NCBI RefSeq assembly: GCF_003347015.1
Contig: NZ_PNFB01000005.1
Location: 186,001-250,000 of the forward strand
Direction of reading: 5' to 3'
DNA length: 64,000 nt
From: Brachybacterium sp. YJGR34
Lineage (GTDB): Bacteria; Actinomycetota; Actinomycetes; Actinomycetales; Dermabacteraceae
The notes under the pieces are model-generated. The model had not been told where the DNA came from, made no database searches, and worked only from the letters and a program-made list of their open reading frames with translations. A program made the translations under genes and the position numbers. Position 1 is the stretch's first letter; each line of letters begins with the position of its first letter. Of the stretch, positions 23,532 through 31,557 are shown one piece after another.

Positions 23532-24900
23532 TGATCGGCCTTTCCTTGGGGAGGTCGTACAGCAGGGTGCGCCGGCGCAGCGCGAGCGCGGCGGCGGCGG
23601 TGATGGGGCCCAGGCGCCCGATGAACATCAGGACGATGATCACCAGCTGGGCGCTGGTGGGCAGGTCCGCGGTGATGCCGGTGGACAGCCCCACCGTGCC
23701 GAAGGCGGAGACCACCTCGAACAGGACCTGGTCGAGGGAGAAGTCTGTGCGCAGCATGATCGTGATGGTGGAGACGGCGATGAGGCCGACGGCCAGGGCG
23801 ATCACGGTGATGGCCTGGCGGTGCACGGCGCGCGAGAGGCGCTTGCCGAGGACGGTGACCGCTCCCGCGCCCCGCAGCTCGCCGAGCATGAGGAAGAAGA
23901 CCACCGCGAAGGTTGTGACCTTGATGCCGCCGGCGGTGCCCGCGGGGCCGCCGCCGATGAACATCAGCAGGTCCATGCCCAGCCAGGTGGCCGGGTCCAT
24001 CGCACTGGTGTCGATCGAGTTGAAGCCGGCGGTGCGGGTCTGGGCGGACATCGCGAAGCCGTTGAGGAGGCGCTGGTGCCAGGGCATGTCCCCGAGCGTC
24101 GCGGGATTGCTCCACTCCAGCGCGGTGATGTACAGCGTCCCGGCGGCGAGCAGCAGCGGGGTGGCCGCGACGACGATCCGGGTGTTCATCGACCACAGCC
24201 GGGGCGTTCCCAGATGCCGGCCCAGCTGCACCAGGACGGGGAAGCCCATCCCGCCCAGGATGGTGGCGATGCTGCACGTCAGCAGGATCACGGGGTCGTC
24301 CGAGAACGACATCAGGCTGTCGCTGAACAGGGCGAAGCCCGCGTTGTTGAAGGCCGAGACCGCGTGGAAGCCGCCGAGGCGCAGCGCGCTGGGCCACGCC
24401 TCGCCGTAGGCGAGCGCGAAGCGGAGGGTGAGGATCAGTGCGGCGACGGCCTCGATCGCGAGGGACCAGCGGACCACGCCGAGCACGAGGGCCCGCACGT
24501 CCGCGATGCCGAAGCTCTTGACCTCGGCCGCGGCCGTGAGCTTCGAGCGCAGGGAGAGCCGGCGGATCACGGTGATCCCGACCACCGAGGCGAAGGTCAT
24601 CACGCCGAAGCCGCCGATCTGGATCAGCGCCAGGATCACGAGGTGCCCGAACCCGGTCCAGAAGACCGGGGTGTCCACCACGATCAGGCCGGTCACGCAG
24701 AGTGAGGAGACCGCTGTGAAGAGGGCCTCCATGACGGTGGCGCCGCCGGGGCCGCGCGCCGCCGCGGGGTGCAGGAGCAGGGCCGTCCCGAGGAGGGCGA
24801 CGAGAGCGAACCCCAGGAAGACGGTGCGCGCGGGGCGCGGGCGGCGATCGGGTGATGGCACGCGCGGAACAGTACGCCTGTACGGCGGGAACTGCGACAT
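23524..24900 (-). CDS. TrkH/KtrB-family potassium transporter
   Basis: A 458-residue membrane protein of the TrkH/KtrB superfamily with four pseudo-repeats, each having a selectivity-filter glycine (for example SSLCVTGLIV, NNAGFALFS, RTAGFNSIDT, TVGLSTGITADL). It conducts K+ under control of the RCK subunit downstream. I place the start at ATG 24900, which has AAGGGGGT upstream; a GTG/ATG farther up would run through the operator palindrome at 24920-24939. Confidence 0.92.
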   Translation of the reverse strand: MSQFPPYRRTVPRVPSPDRRPRPARTVFLGFALVALLGTALLLHPAAARGPGGATVMEALFTAVSSLCVTGLIVVDTPVFWTGFGHLVILALIQIGGFGVMTFASVVGITVIRRLSLRSKLTAAAEVKSFGIADVRALVLGVVRWSLAIEAVAALILTLRFALAYGEAWPSALRLGGFHAVSAFNNAGFALFSDSLMSFSDDPVILLTCSIATILGGMGFPVLVQLGRHLGTPRLWSMNTRIVVAATPLLLAAGTLYITALEWSNPATLGDMPWHQRLLNGFAMSAQTRTAGFNSIDTSAMDPATWLGMDLLMFIGGGPAGTAGGIKVTTFAVVFFLMLGELRGAGAVTVLGKRLSRAVHRQAITVIALAVGLIAVSTITIMLRTDFSLDQVLFEVVSAFGTVGLSTGITADLPTSAQLVIIVLMFIGRLGPITAAAALALRRRTLLYDLPKERPIIG

Positions 24901-24919
24901 GGCGCCGACCCCCTTGCGG

Positions 24920-24939
24920 TGACACCACACGTGGTGTCA
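24920..24939. promoter_or_regulatory. 20-bp near-perfect palindrome between trkH-type and RHH genes
   Basis: TGACACCAC-AC-GTGGTGTCA: 9-bp perfect arms with a 2-bp centre. It lies 19 nt upstream of the trkH-type ATG and overlaps the CATAGT -10 (24938-24943) of the ribbon-helix-helix gene. It is a strong candidate operator for the ribbon-helix-helix protein, and could couple the exporter operon and potassium uptake. Confidence 0.7.
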
Positions 24940-24943
24940 TAGT
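24938..24943 (+). promoter_or_regulatory. -10 box (CATAGT) for the leaderless RHH gene
   Basis: CATAGT, 6 nt before the ATG at 24950; its first two bases (24938-24939) are the end of the palindrome. Confidence 0.5.
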
Positions 24944-24949
24944 GGGGTC

Positions 24950-25435
24950 ATGGAGATGACACGCTATGTCGACGAGCTGCAGCGCCAGCTCTCCCTCGCC
25001 GCCGCGGCCGGAGGCCAGGACGCCGTCGAGCTCGCCGGCCGCCTCACCGCCCCGCTCGATGCCGCCGCCCGTCTCGTCCTGCTCGAGGCTCTGTCCGACG
25101 CCGCCGGGGAGATCTCCGCCGAGATCGCCCCGGCCGCCGTGGACCTGCGCCTGCGCGGTGGCGAGGCCGAATTCGTCGTCGCCGGTCCGCCGACGCCGAC
25201 CCCGGCTCCCGCCCCGCCCGCACCGCCGGTGGTGGGGGAGCAGGGCCCCGCCACGCGGACCACCCTCCGCCTCCCCGATCACCTCAAGTCGCAGGCCGAG
25301 ACCGCCGCCGCCCGGGAGGGCGTCTCGGTCAACACCTGGCTGGTCCGCGCCGTCGCGTCCGCGCTCGGCGAGCAGGCCGCCCCGCCCGCCGCCCGGTCCG
25401 ACGCCGGGCGTCGGGTCACCGGATGGGTGCGCTGA
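24950..25435 (+). CDS. Ribbon-helix-helix (HicB/Arc-like) regulator
   Basis: A 161-residue protein. The C-terminal half holds TTLRLPDHLKSQAETAAARE and SVNTWLVRAVASAL, a ribbon-helix-helix DNA-binding domain of the HicB/Arc type (residues about 103-140). The N-terminal half is helical and acidic, followed by a Pro-rich linker. No HicA-like toxin is near, so it is best seen as an operon regulator, not an antitoxin. Its operon contains a DUF4097 protein and a DrrAB-type exporter; the palindrome at the promoter is its likely site. Confidence 0.8.
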   Translation: MEMTRYVDELQRQLSLAAAAGGQDAVELAGRLTAPLDAAARLVLLEALSDAAGEISAEIAPAAVDLRLRGGEAEFVVAGPPTPTPAPAPPAPPVVGEQGPATRTTLRLPDHLKSQAETAAAREGVSVNTWLVRAVASALGEQAAPPAARSDAGRRVTGWVR

Positions 25436-25489
25436 GCACCCCGCCATCCTCGTCTGACACCACCACGACACCACCTCAGGAGCTCCTTC

Positions 25490-26332
25490 ATGCCCGCTTT
25501 CGCCGCCCCCGCCCCCCTCGCCATCGCCGTCGACGTCCCCCATGCCTCCCTCCACGTCATCGCCTCCGAGCGCGAGGACGCCGTGGTGACCGTGCTGCCT
25601 GCGGATCCCTCCCGCTCCGGCAGCGTGCGCGCCGCCGAGGAGATCCAGGTCGAACAGCGCGGCGACGCGCTGACCCTCAGCTACCCCGGGTCCTGGAAGC
25701 AGTACCTGCTGCCCTTCGCGGCGGGCACCGCCTCGATCACCCTCGAGGTCCCCGCCGGCTCCTCCGTGCGCGGCAGGTCCGGAACTCTCCTGGCCGAGGG
25801 TGCGCTCGCCACGGTCGACATGGCGCTGACCAGTGGTGACGTTCGCCTCGAGCGGGTCGAGCAGCTCGACCTCAAGGTCTCCGCCGGATCCGCCGTGGTG
25901 GACCGCGTCGGCGGTCGCCTCACGCTCTCCGTCGGCGCCGGCTCGGTGCGGATCCGGGAGATCGAGGGCGAGGGGTCGATCCGGGCCGCCAACGGCACCA
26001 CCACCGTCGACTCCCTCACCGGATCCCTCGAGATCACCGGCGCCCACGGGGACATCGCCGTGGGCCGCATGCACGGCGACCTGGTGGCGAAGTCCGCCCA
26101 TGCCGGGATCCGCGTGGACCGGCTCGACGCCGGCCGCGCCACGCTCACCACCTCCTTCGGCGCCCTCGAAGCGGGGATCCCGGAGGGCACCGCCGCCTAC
26201 CTCGACCTCTCGACCGAGAACGGCACCGTCCGCAATCTGCTCACCCCCGCCGAGGGACCCGTCGACGACGAGCCGACCGCCCAGATCCAGGCGAGCACCC
26301 GCTACGGCGACATCATCGTCCGCCGTCCTTGA
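25490..26332 (+). CDS. DUF4097 beta-strand repeat protein
   Basis: A 280-residue protein made of repeated short beta strands (pattern such as GDVRLERV, GSVRIREIEG, GDIAVGRMHG, GALEAGIPEG), as in the DUF4097 right-handed beta-helix-like family (LiaG-type). No signal peptide or membrane segment, so it is cytosolic. Members commonly accompany stress-response or ABC-exporter operons, but the function is not known. AGGAG lies 7 nt before the ATG. It is second in the RHH/ABC operon. Confidence 0.82.
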   Translation: MPAFAAPAPLAIAVDVPHASLHVIASEREDAVVTVLPADPSRSGSVRAAEEIQVEQRGDALTLSYPGSWKQYLLPFAAGTASITLEVPAGSSVRGRSGTLLAEGALATVDMALTSGDVRLERVEQLDLKVSAGSAVVDRVGGRLTLSVGAGSVRIREIEGEGSIRAANGTTTVDSLTGSLEITGAHGDIAVGRMHGDLVAKSAHAGIRVDRLDAGRATLTTSFGALEAGIPEGTAAYLDLSTENGTVRNLLTPAEGPVDDEPTAQIQASTRYGDIIVRRP

Positions 26333-26346
26333 CCGAGGAGACCACC

Positions 26347-27117
26347 ATGACCACCACCCCCGCCCTGCAGATCCGGGGCATCCGGAAGTCCTTCGGGGAC
26401 CTCGAGGTCCTGCGCGGCGTCGATCTCGACGTCGCGCCCGGCACCGTCGTCGCCCTGCTCGGCTCCAACGGAGCGGGCAAGACCACCCTGGTGCGCATCC
26501 TGGCCACCTTGATCCGCGCCGATGCCGGCAGCGCCCTCGTGGACGGCCGCGACGTCGCCCAGGAGCCGGCCCGGGTGCGGGAGTCCCTCAGCCTCACCGG
26601 GCAGTTCGCCGCGGTCGACGGCGTCCTGACCGGCCGGGAGAACCTCGTGCTCGTGGCGCGGCTGCGCCACCTGAGCCGTCCCGGGGACATCGCCGACGAC
26701 CTGCTGGCCCGGTTCTCGCTGACCGAGGCGGGCCGACGGCCGGCCGCGACCTACTCCGGCGGCATGCGGCGCCGGCTGGACATCGCCATGAGCCTCATCG
26801 GCGACCCGCCGCTGATCGTCCTCGACGAGCCGACCACGGGACTGGATCCGCAGGCCCGGCTCGAGGTGTGGGCGACCATCACCGCCCTCGCCGCCGGCGG
26901 CACCACCGTGCTGCTGACCACGCAGCTGCTCGAGGAGGCGGAGAAGCTCGCCGATCGCATCGCGATCCTCCACGAGGGTCGGATCATCCAGCACGGCACC
27001 CTCGCCGACCTCCAGGCCCTGCTCCCGCCCGCCGAGATCGAGTACGTCGAGAAGCAGCCCTCCCTCGAGGACGTGTTCCTCTCCCTCGTCACCGCCACCG
27101 AACAGGACGCCCGATGA
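26347..27117 (+). CDS. DrrA-like ABC exporter ATP-binding protein
   Basis: A 256-residue ABC ATPase with Walker A GSNGAGKTT (residues 39-47), signature YSGGM, Walker B LIVLDEPTTGLDP, and a C-terminal extension typical of DrrA (SLEDVFLSLV). It drives a daunorubicin-resistance-type exporter with the permease at 27114. GAGGAG precedes the ATG; an in-frame TTG at 26329 would overlap this site and is less likely. It overlaps the permease by 4 nt. Confidence 0.93.
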   Translation: MTTTPALQIRGIRKSFGDLEVLRGVDLDVAPGTVVALLGSNGAGKTTLVRILATLIRADAGSALVDGRDVAQEPARVRESLSLTGQFAAVDGVLTGRENLVLVARLRHLSRPGDIADDLLARFSLTEAGRRPAATYSGGMRRRLDIAMSLIGDPPLIVLDEPTTGLDPQARLEVWATITALAAGGTTVLLTTQLLEEAEKLADRIAILHEGRIIQHGTLADLQALLPPAEIEYVEKQPSLEDVFLSLVTATEQDAR

Positions 27118-27881
27118 CCACCGCGCACTTCCTCGCCGACACCCGGGTCCTCACGGGCCGCTCCCTGCGCCACATCCTGCGCAGCCCCGACACCATCATC
27201 ACCACCGCCGTCACCCCGATCGCCCTGATGCTGCTGTTCGTGTACGTGATCGGCGGGGCGATCGAGACCGGGGCCGAGGGCGACTACATCGACTACCTGC
27301 TGCCCGGCATCCTGCTGATCACCATCGCCTCCGGTGTCGCGTACACGGCGTACCGGCTCTTCCTGGACCTGCAGGGCGGCATCGTCGAACGGCTGCAGTC
27401 GATGCCGATCTCGCGATCCAGCATCCTGTGGGCCCATGTGCTCACCTCCCTCACCGCCAACCTCGCCTCCGTCGCCGTGGTGATCGGCGTCGCGCTGCTG
27501 ATGGGCTTCCGCACCGGGGCCTCGGTCCTGGCGTGGCTTGTGGTGATCGGTCTGCTCGCACTGTTCACCCTGTCGCTCACCTGGATCGCCGTGCTCGCCG
27601 GGCTCTCCGCGAAGACGGTCGACGGTGCGAGCGCCTTCAGCTACCCGCTGATCTTCCTGCCCTTCATCTCCTCGGCCTTCGTGCCCACCGACTCGATGCC
27701 CGCCCCGGTGGCCTGGTTCGCGGAGAACCAGCCGGTGACCTCCATCGTGGACACGCTGCGGGCCCTGTTCTCCGGGCAGAGCGTGGGCGGCGATCTGTGG
27801 ATCGCCCTGGCCTGGATGCTCGGGATCCTGGTGCTGGCCTGCGCGGCGGCGGCGGCCGTGTACCGCCGACGGATCCGCTGA
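27114..27881 (+). CDS. DrrB-like ABC exporter permease (ABC-2)
   Basis: A 255-residue ABC-2 permease with six hydrophobic helices. It has the DrrB hallmark LPGILLITIASGVAYTAYRL, a conserved loop ERLQSMPISRSSILWAHV, and FISSAFVPTDSMPAPVAWFAENQPV near the C-terminus. With the ATPase it would export an amphipathic drug or lipid. Co-translated with the ATPase (ATGA). A strong hairpin follows the stop. Confidence 0.92.
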   Translation: MTTAHFLADTRVLTGRSLRHILRSPDTIITTAVTPIALMLLFVYVIGGAIETGAEGDYIDYLLPGILLITIASGVAYTAYRLFLDLQGGIVERLQSMPISRSSILWAHVLTSLTANLASVAVVIGVALLMGFRTGASVLAWLVVIGLLALFTLSLTWIAVLAGLSAKTVDGASAFSYPLIFLPFISSAFVPTDSMPAPVAWFAENQPVTSIVDTLRALFSGQSVGGDLWIALAWMLGILVLACAAAAAVYRRRIR

Positions 27882-27899
27882 GTCTCCCGTCTCCTCACA

Positions 27900-27929
27900 G
27901 CGCGCTCCGAGCCGAGGCTCGGGGCGCGC
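27900..27929 (+). terminator. GC-rich hairpin terminator after the DrrAB-like operon
   Basis: Arms 27900-27913 and 27916-27929 pair almost perfectly (14 positions with one G-T wobble; the innermost pair would open to a CGAG loop). It starts 18 nt after the permease stop. There is no U-tract, as is usual for actinobacterial intrinsic terminators. Confidence 0.65.
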
Positions 27930-27988
27930 GGAGGTGTGCCCGTCAGGCTCGGCCGACCGCAGGACCTCACGAAGGAAGGGAAGACCCC

Positions 27989-28642
27989 ATGAGCACGCTC
28001 CGTCGCCTGGTCGACACCGCGCAGCAGGCCCTTGCGAAGAACACCTCGGGTTCCACGAGCTCCGGAGGGAGCACGGATTGGACCTCGCTCGCCCGCGGCC
28101 TGAAGAACTCGTTCACGGGCGAGAGCTCCGCGACTCCGGCCCCCGCCGCCTCCGCCGAGGACGCCCGCGCCCTGGCCCGCTACGACTACCTGGTCCGCAC
28201 CGCGGAGCCCGAGCAGCTCGAGCGCGTCCACCGCGAGGCCTTCGAGAAGCTCACCCCCGAGCAGCGCGCCCAGCTCGCGGAGCGGATGCGCTCGGACCTC
28301 CCGGAGGGTGAGCGGCCGCGCACCGACGCCCCGCAGGATCTCGCCCGCTCCGCGACCCGCCTGGGCGCGCTCGACCCGCGACGACTCATGCAGCTGCTGG
28401 GGCGGTCGGGGCGCGGGGTGGGCCTCGCCGCGGGCGGGCTGCTCGCCGCGGTCGCCGGGGGAGCGGTCGTCACTGCTGTCGGCTCGTCGCTGCTCGCGGA
28501 CGCCGTGGGCGAGGGAATCGACGTCGACGCGCTGACCGGTGCGGGGCTCGAAGACTTCGCCGGCATCGAGGGCATCGAGGGACTTCCGGGTTTCGGTGAC
28601 GCGATCGGCGACCTCGGTCTGGGAGACTTCCTCGGACGCTGA
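27989..28642 (+). CDS. Uncharacterised protein with glycine-rich hydrophobic C-terminus
   Basis: A 217-residue protein that I do not recognise as a functional family. The first 50 residues are Ser/Thr-rich, the middle is charged and helical (LARYDYLVRTAEPEQLERVH, FEKLTPEQRAQLAERMRSDL), then comes a Gly/Ala-rich hydrophobic segment (residues about 147-177) that could span the membrane. The end repeats GIEGIEGLPGFG and GDLGLGDFLG. Similar actinobacterial proteins are labelled cation-transporting ATPase, but no ATPase motif is present. GAAGGAAGGGAAG precedes the ATG. It is separated from the ABC operon by a terminator. Confidence 0.7.
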   Translation: MSTLRRLVDTAQQALAKNTSGSTSSGGSTDWTSLARGLKNSFTGESSATPAPAASAEDARALARYDYLVRTAEPEQLERVHREAFEKLTPEQRAQLAERMRSDLPEGERPRTDAPQDLARSATRLGALDPRRLMQLLGRSGRGVGLAAGGLLAAVAGGAVVTAVGSSLLADAVGEGIDVDALTGAGLEDFAGIEGIEGLPGFGDAIGDLGLGDFLGR

Positions 28643-28669
28643 GCACCCCACCTCTCACCAGGAGCCTCG

Positions 28670-29770
28670 ATGACGAGCGCACTCCCGTCCCTCGCCGGCC
28701 ACCGGATCACGGCGGTCGAGCCGCTCGAGATCCGCAGCCGCTACCCCCGGCCCATCGGCCGCAATGCGCGCCTCGGCGCCCACGGCGAGGGACCGGCCGC
28801 CCGCGCGTACATGGTCCGCACCGACTCCGGATTCACCGGCTGGGGCATGGACGAGGGGCCGCCGGGGACCCCGGAGCTGCTCGTCGGCCGCCCGCTGGAA
28901 GAGGTCTTCAACCCCGGCACCGGGATCCTCGACCCGCTCGCCCGGCCGGTGGACGTCGCGCTGCACGATCTCGCCGCGCGGATCCTCGAGGTTCCCGTCC
29001 ACGCCATGATCGGCGGCCTCGGCAGCACCGAGGTCCCCTGCTACTCGGGCGCCATCTACTTCGACGACCTCGACCCCGAGGACGCCCCGCGCGGGATCGA
29101 GGGCGTGCTCGCCGGCTGCGCGGCCGATCACGCGGCCGGCTACCGGGCCTTCAAGCTCAAGATCGGGCGCGGGAACCGCTGGATGGAGACCGAGGAGGGC
29201 TTCGCCCGAGACCTCGCGGTGGTCCGGGCCGTGCGCGCCGCCTACCCTGCGGCGCGGCTGCTGGTGGACATGAACGACGGCTACGACCCGGCGCGCACCC
29301 TGCGCTTCCTCGACGAGACCGCGGACCTCGACCTGTACTGGATCGAGGAGCCCTTCGCCGAGCACGCCGAGGGGCTGCGCCGGGTGCGCGAGCACCGGGA
29401 GGCGATCCGCTCGCAGGTCCTGGTGGCGGACGGGGAGTTCGACCCCGACGTGGAGGAGGTCCTCGCCCTGACCCGGGAGGGTCTGCTGGACGTGCTGCTC
29501 ATGGACGTGCTCTCGTTCGGGATCACCGCCTGGCGCCGGTGCCTGCCCGAGGTGGTCGCCGCGGGCGCCCTCGCCTCGCCCCACGCCTGGGGACATCCGC
29601 TGAAGTCCCTCTACGCCGCCCAGCTCGCCGCGGGCCTCGGCGGCGTCGAGGTCGTCGAGGGCGTGCCCGGCACCACCGACGGCGTCGACACCTCCGCCTA
29701 CCGTCTGCAGGAGGGCCGGATCCTCGTCCCGGACCTGCCGGGATTCGGGATCGCGCCGCCCGCCGTGTGA
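28670..29770 (+). CDS. Enolase-superfamily enzyme (mandelate racemase/muconate lactonising type)
   Basis: A 366-residue enolase-superfamily protein. The K-x-K catalytic pair is Lys162/Lys164 (FKLKIGRG); metal ligands are Asp200 (VDMND), Glu226 (IEEPF) and Glu256 (VADGE); the general base His is 305 or 309 (SPHAWGHP). This set is the signature of acid-sugar dehydratases and racemases. Substrate unknown; it may be a sugar acid, given the carbohydrate locus that follows. It is convergent with the ABC permease at 29786, so it is not in that operon. Ribosome site AGGAG. Confidence 0.85.
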   Translation: MTSALPSLAGHRITAVEPLEIRSRYPRPIGRNARLGAHGEGPAARAYMVRTDSGFTGWGMDEGPPGTPELLVGRPLEEVFNPGTGILDPLARPVDVALHDLAARILEVPVHAMIGGLGSTEVPCYSGAIYFDDLDPEDAPRGIEGVLAGCAADHAAGYRAFKLKIGRGNRWMETEEGFARDLAVVRAVRAAYPAARLLVDMNDGYDPARTLRFLDETADLDLYWIEEPFAEHAEGLRRVREHREAIRSQVLVADGEFDPDVEEVLALTREGLLDVLLMDVLSFGITAWRRCLPEVVAAGALASPHAWGHPLKSLYAAQLAAGLGGVEVVEGVPGTTDGVDTSAYRLQEGRILVPDLPGFGIAPPAV

Positions 29771-29785
29771 GAGGAGCGGCCCGGT

Positions 29786-30625
29786 CTACTTGAACCCGGC
29801 GGACTTGATCGACTCCACGATCTGCCGCTGGAAGAAGAAGAAGACCAGGAGCGTGGGCATCGCCGCGATCGTCGCCGCGGCGAGGACGTAGTTCCAGTCC
29901 GAGGCGTACTGCTGCTGGAAGGTCGCGATCCCCAGCTGCACCACGCGCAGGTCCGGATCGGAGGTGATCGTCAGCGGCCACACGAAGGAGTTCCAGTTGG
30001 CGAGGAAGAAGAACACCGTCAGCGCCGAGAGGATCGGGCGGCTCAGCGGCAGGATGATGCTGCGGTAGATCCGCCAGTAGCTCGCGCCGTCCACCAGCGC
30101 GGCCTCCTCGAGCTCCGCCGGCAGCGCCACGTAGAACTGGCGCAGCAGGAAGATGCCGAAGGCATTGAAGATCGCGGGGACGATCAGACCCGCGTAGGAG
30201 TCCACCAGCCCCAGCGTGCGCACCACCACGAAGGTGGGGATGAGGATGACCGGCAGGCTCACCAGCATCGTCGAGAAGATCAGCAGGAAGATGGTCTCGC
30301 GTCCGGGGAACCGCAGTCGGGCCAGCGCATAGGCGGCCATCGAGTGGAACCACAGGGCGAGCACCGTCACGGCGGCGGAGACGATGAGGCTGTTGAGCAT
30401 GTAGCGCAGGAACGGCACCTGGGTGAGCACGTAGGTGAAGTTCTCCAGCGTCGGCTCCGCGGGCAGGAGCGCCGCGCCGTTGACCTCGTCAGCCGGTTTG
30501 AAGGCACCGCTGATCATCCAGAGCAGAGGAAAGACAGTCGCGAGGGCGAGGGCCGCGCCCACCACCGTCAGCGCGATCTTCTGAGGGGTCCAGCGCATGC
30601 GCCGTCGAGGGATCACGGTGCTCAT
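29786..30625 (-). CDS. Carbohydrate ABC transporter permease (MalG/UgpE family)
   Basis: A 279-residue inner-membrane permease with six helices. The EAA loop, ELEEAALVDGASYWRIYRSI then LPLSRPILSA, is the contact with the ATPase. The N-terminus has the PRRRMRW basic stretch. It pairs with the permease at 30622 (4-nt overlap). No ATPase is coded nearby, as usual in actinobacterial sugar importers that share a MsiK-like ATPase. Confidence 0.93.
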   Translation of the reverse strand: MSTVIPRRRMRWTPQKIALTVVGAALALATVFPLLWMISGAFKPADEVNGAALLPAEPTLENFTYVLTQVPFLRYMLNSLIVSAAVTVLALWFHSMAAYALARLRFPGRETIFLLIFSTMLVSLPVILIPTFVVVRTLGLVDSYAGLIVPAIFNAFGIFLLRQFYVALPAELEEAALVDGASYWRIYRSIILPLSRPILSALTVFFFLANWNSFVWPLTITSDPDLRVVQLGIATFQQQYASDWNYVLAAATIAAMPTLLVFFFFQRQIVESIKSAGFK

Positions 30626-31557
30626 TCGAAACGACCTCCCTTGGTCACGGCGAACATCACGAGGGACCAGGCCAGCATCGCCACCACCAGCACCGAGCCG
30701 ATCGCGGCCGCGTAGCCGAGCTCCCCGAACAGGAACGCCTGCTCGTAGATGTAGAAGATGAGCAGTGAGGTGGCACCGGCCGGACCACCGCCGGTGAGCA
30801 CGAAGATCAGGTCGAGGCCGCCGGTCATCACGGCGACGGTAGCGGTGACGAGTACGAAGAAGCTGGTCGGACGCAGCATCGGCAGCGTGATCCGGTGGAA
30901 TCGCTGCCAGGCGCTCGCCCCGTCGATGCGGGCCGCCTCGTAGAGCTCTCCGGGGATGTCCTGGAGACCGGCGAGGAAGATGATCATGTAGTAGCCCATC
31001 TGGAACCACACCGTCACCAGCACCACGGTGCCGAGGGCCAGCGTCGGCTCGCCCAGCGGGGAGACGTTCTCGAACCCGAGCAGCGCGAGCAGGCGGCTGA
31101 GGATCCCGACCCGGTCGGCCAGCATGAACTGCCAGACCATCGCGACCACCACGAGGCTCACCACGTAGGGGACGAACAGCGCGGAGCGGATCAGGCCGAT
31201 GAACGGCAGCTTCTGCTGCACCAGCAGGGCGAGCGCCAGACCGATCACGAAGATCAGCGGCACCACCGCCGCCAGGTAGATCAGGGTGATGCGCACGCTG
31301 GACCAGAACTGGGGATCGCCGGCCATGCGCACGTAGTTGCCCAGGCCGATGAAGTCGAACGAGCCGAAGCCGTCCACGCGGAAGAAGCCCAGCACGATCG
31401 CGAGCACCATCGGGACGGCGACGAAGACCAGCAGGCCCAGGGTGTCCGGCAGGAGGAACCAGAAGGCGGCCCGCCGCTCGCGGCGCCGGCGGTCCATCGT
31501 GGCCCCCGGGTGGTCGCGGCGTGTGCCCGCCGTGCGGGAGATCTGCACAGTGCTCAC
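30622..31557 (-). CDS. Carbohydrate ABC transporter permease (MalF/UgpA family)
   Basis: A 311-residue permease with six helices and the EAA-type loop LYEAARIDGASAWQRFHRITLP. The GTG at 31557 overlaps the stop of the binding-protein gene (GTGA). An ATG at 31497 would also give a full permease, starting MDRRRRERRAAF; the coupled GTG is preferred because of the overlap, but this is not certain. Its partner permease and lipoprotein flank it. Confidence 0.9.
   Translation of the reverse strand: MSTVQISRTAGTRRDHPGATMDRRRRERRAAFWFLLPDTLGLLVFVAVPMVLAIVLGFFRVDGFGSFDFIGLGNYVRMAGDPQFWSSVRITLIYLAAVVPLIFVIGLALALLVQQKLPFIGLIRSALFVPYVVSLVVVAMVWQFMLADRVGILSRLLALLGFENVSPLGEPTLALGTVVLVTVWFQMGYYMIIFLAGLQDIPGELYEAARIDGASAWQRFHRITLPMLRPTSFFVLVTATVAVMTGGLDLIFVLTGGGPAGATSLLIFYIYEQAFLFGELGYAAAIGSVLVVAMLAWSLVMFAVTKGGRFE

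Noticed and set aside
24950..25435. Toxin-antitoxin module suggested by the HicB-like domain
   Set aside because: No HicA-like or other small toxin gene is adjacent; the gene heads an exporter operon.
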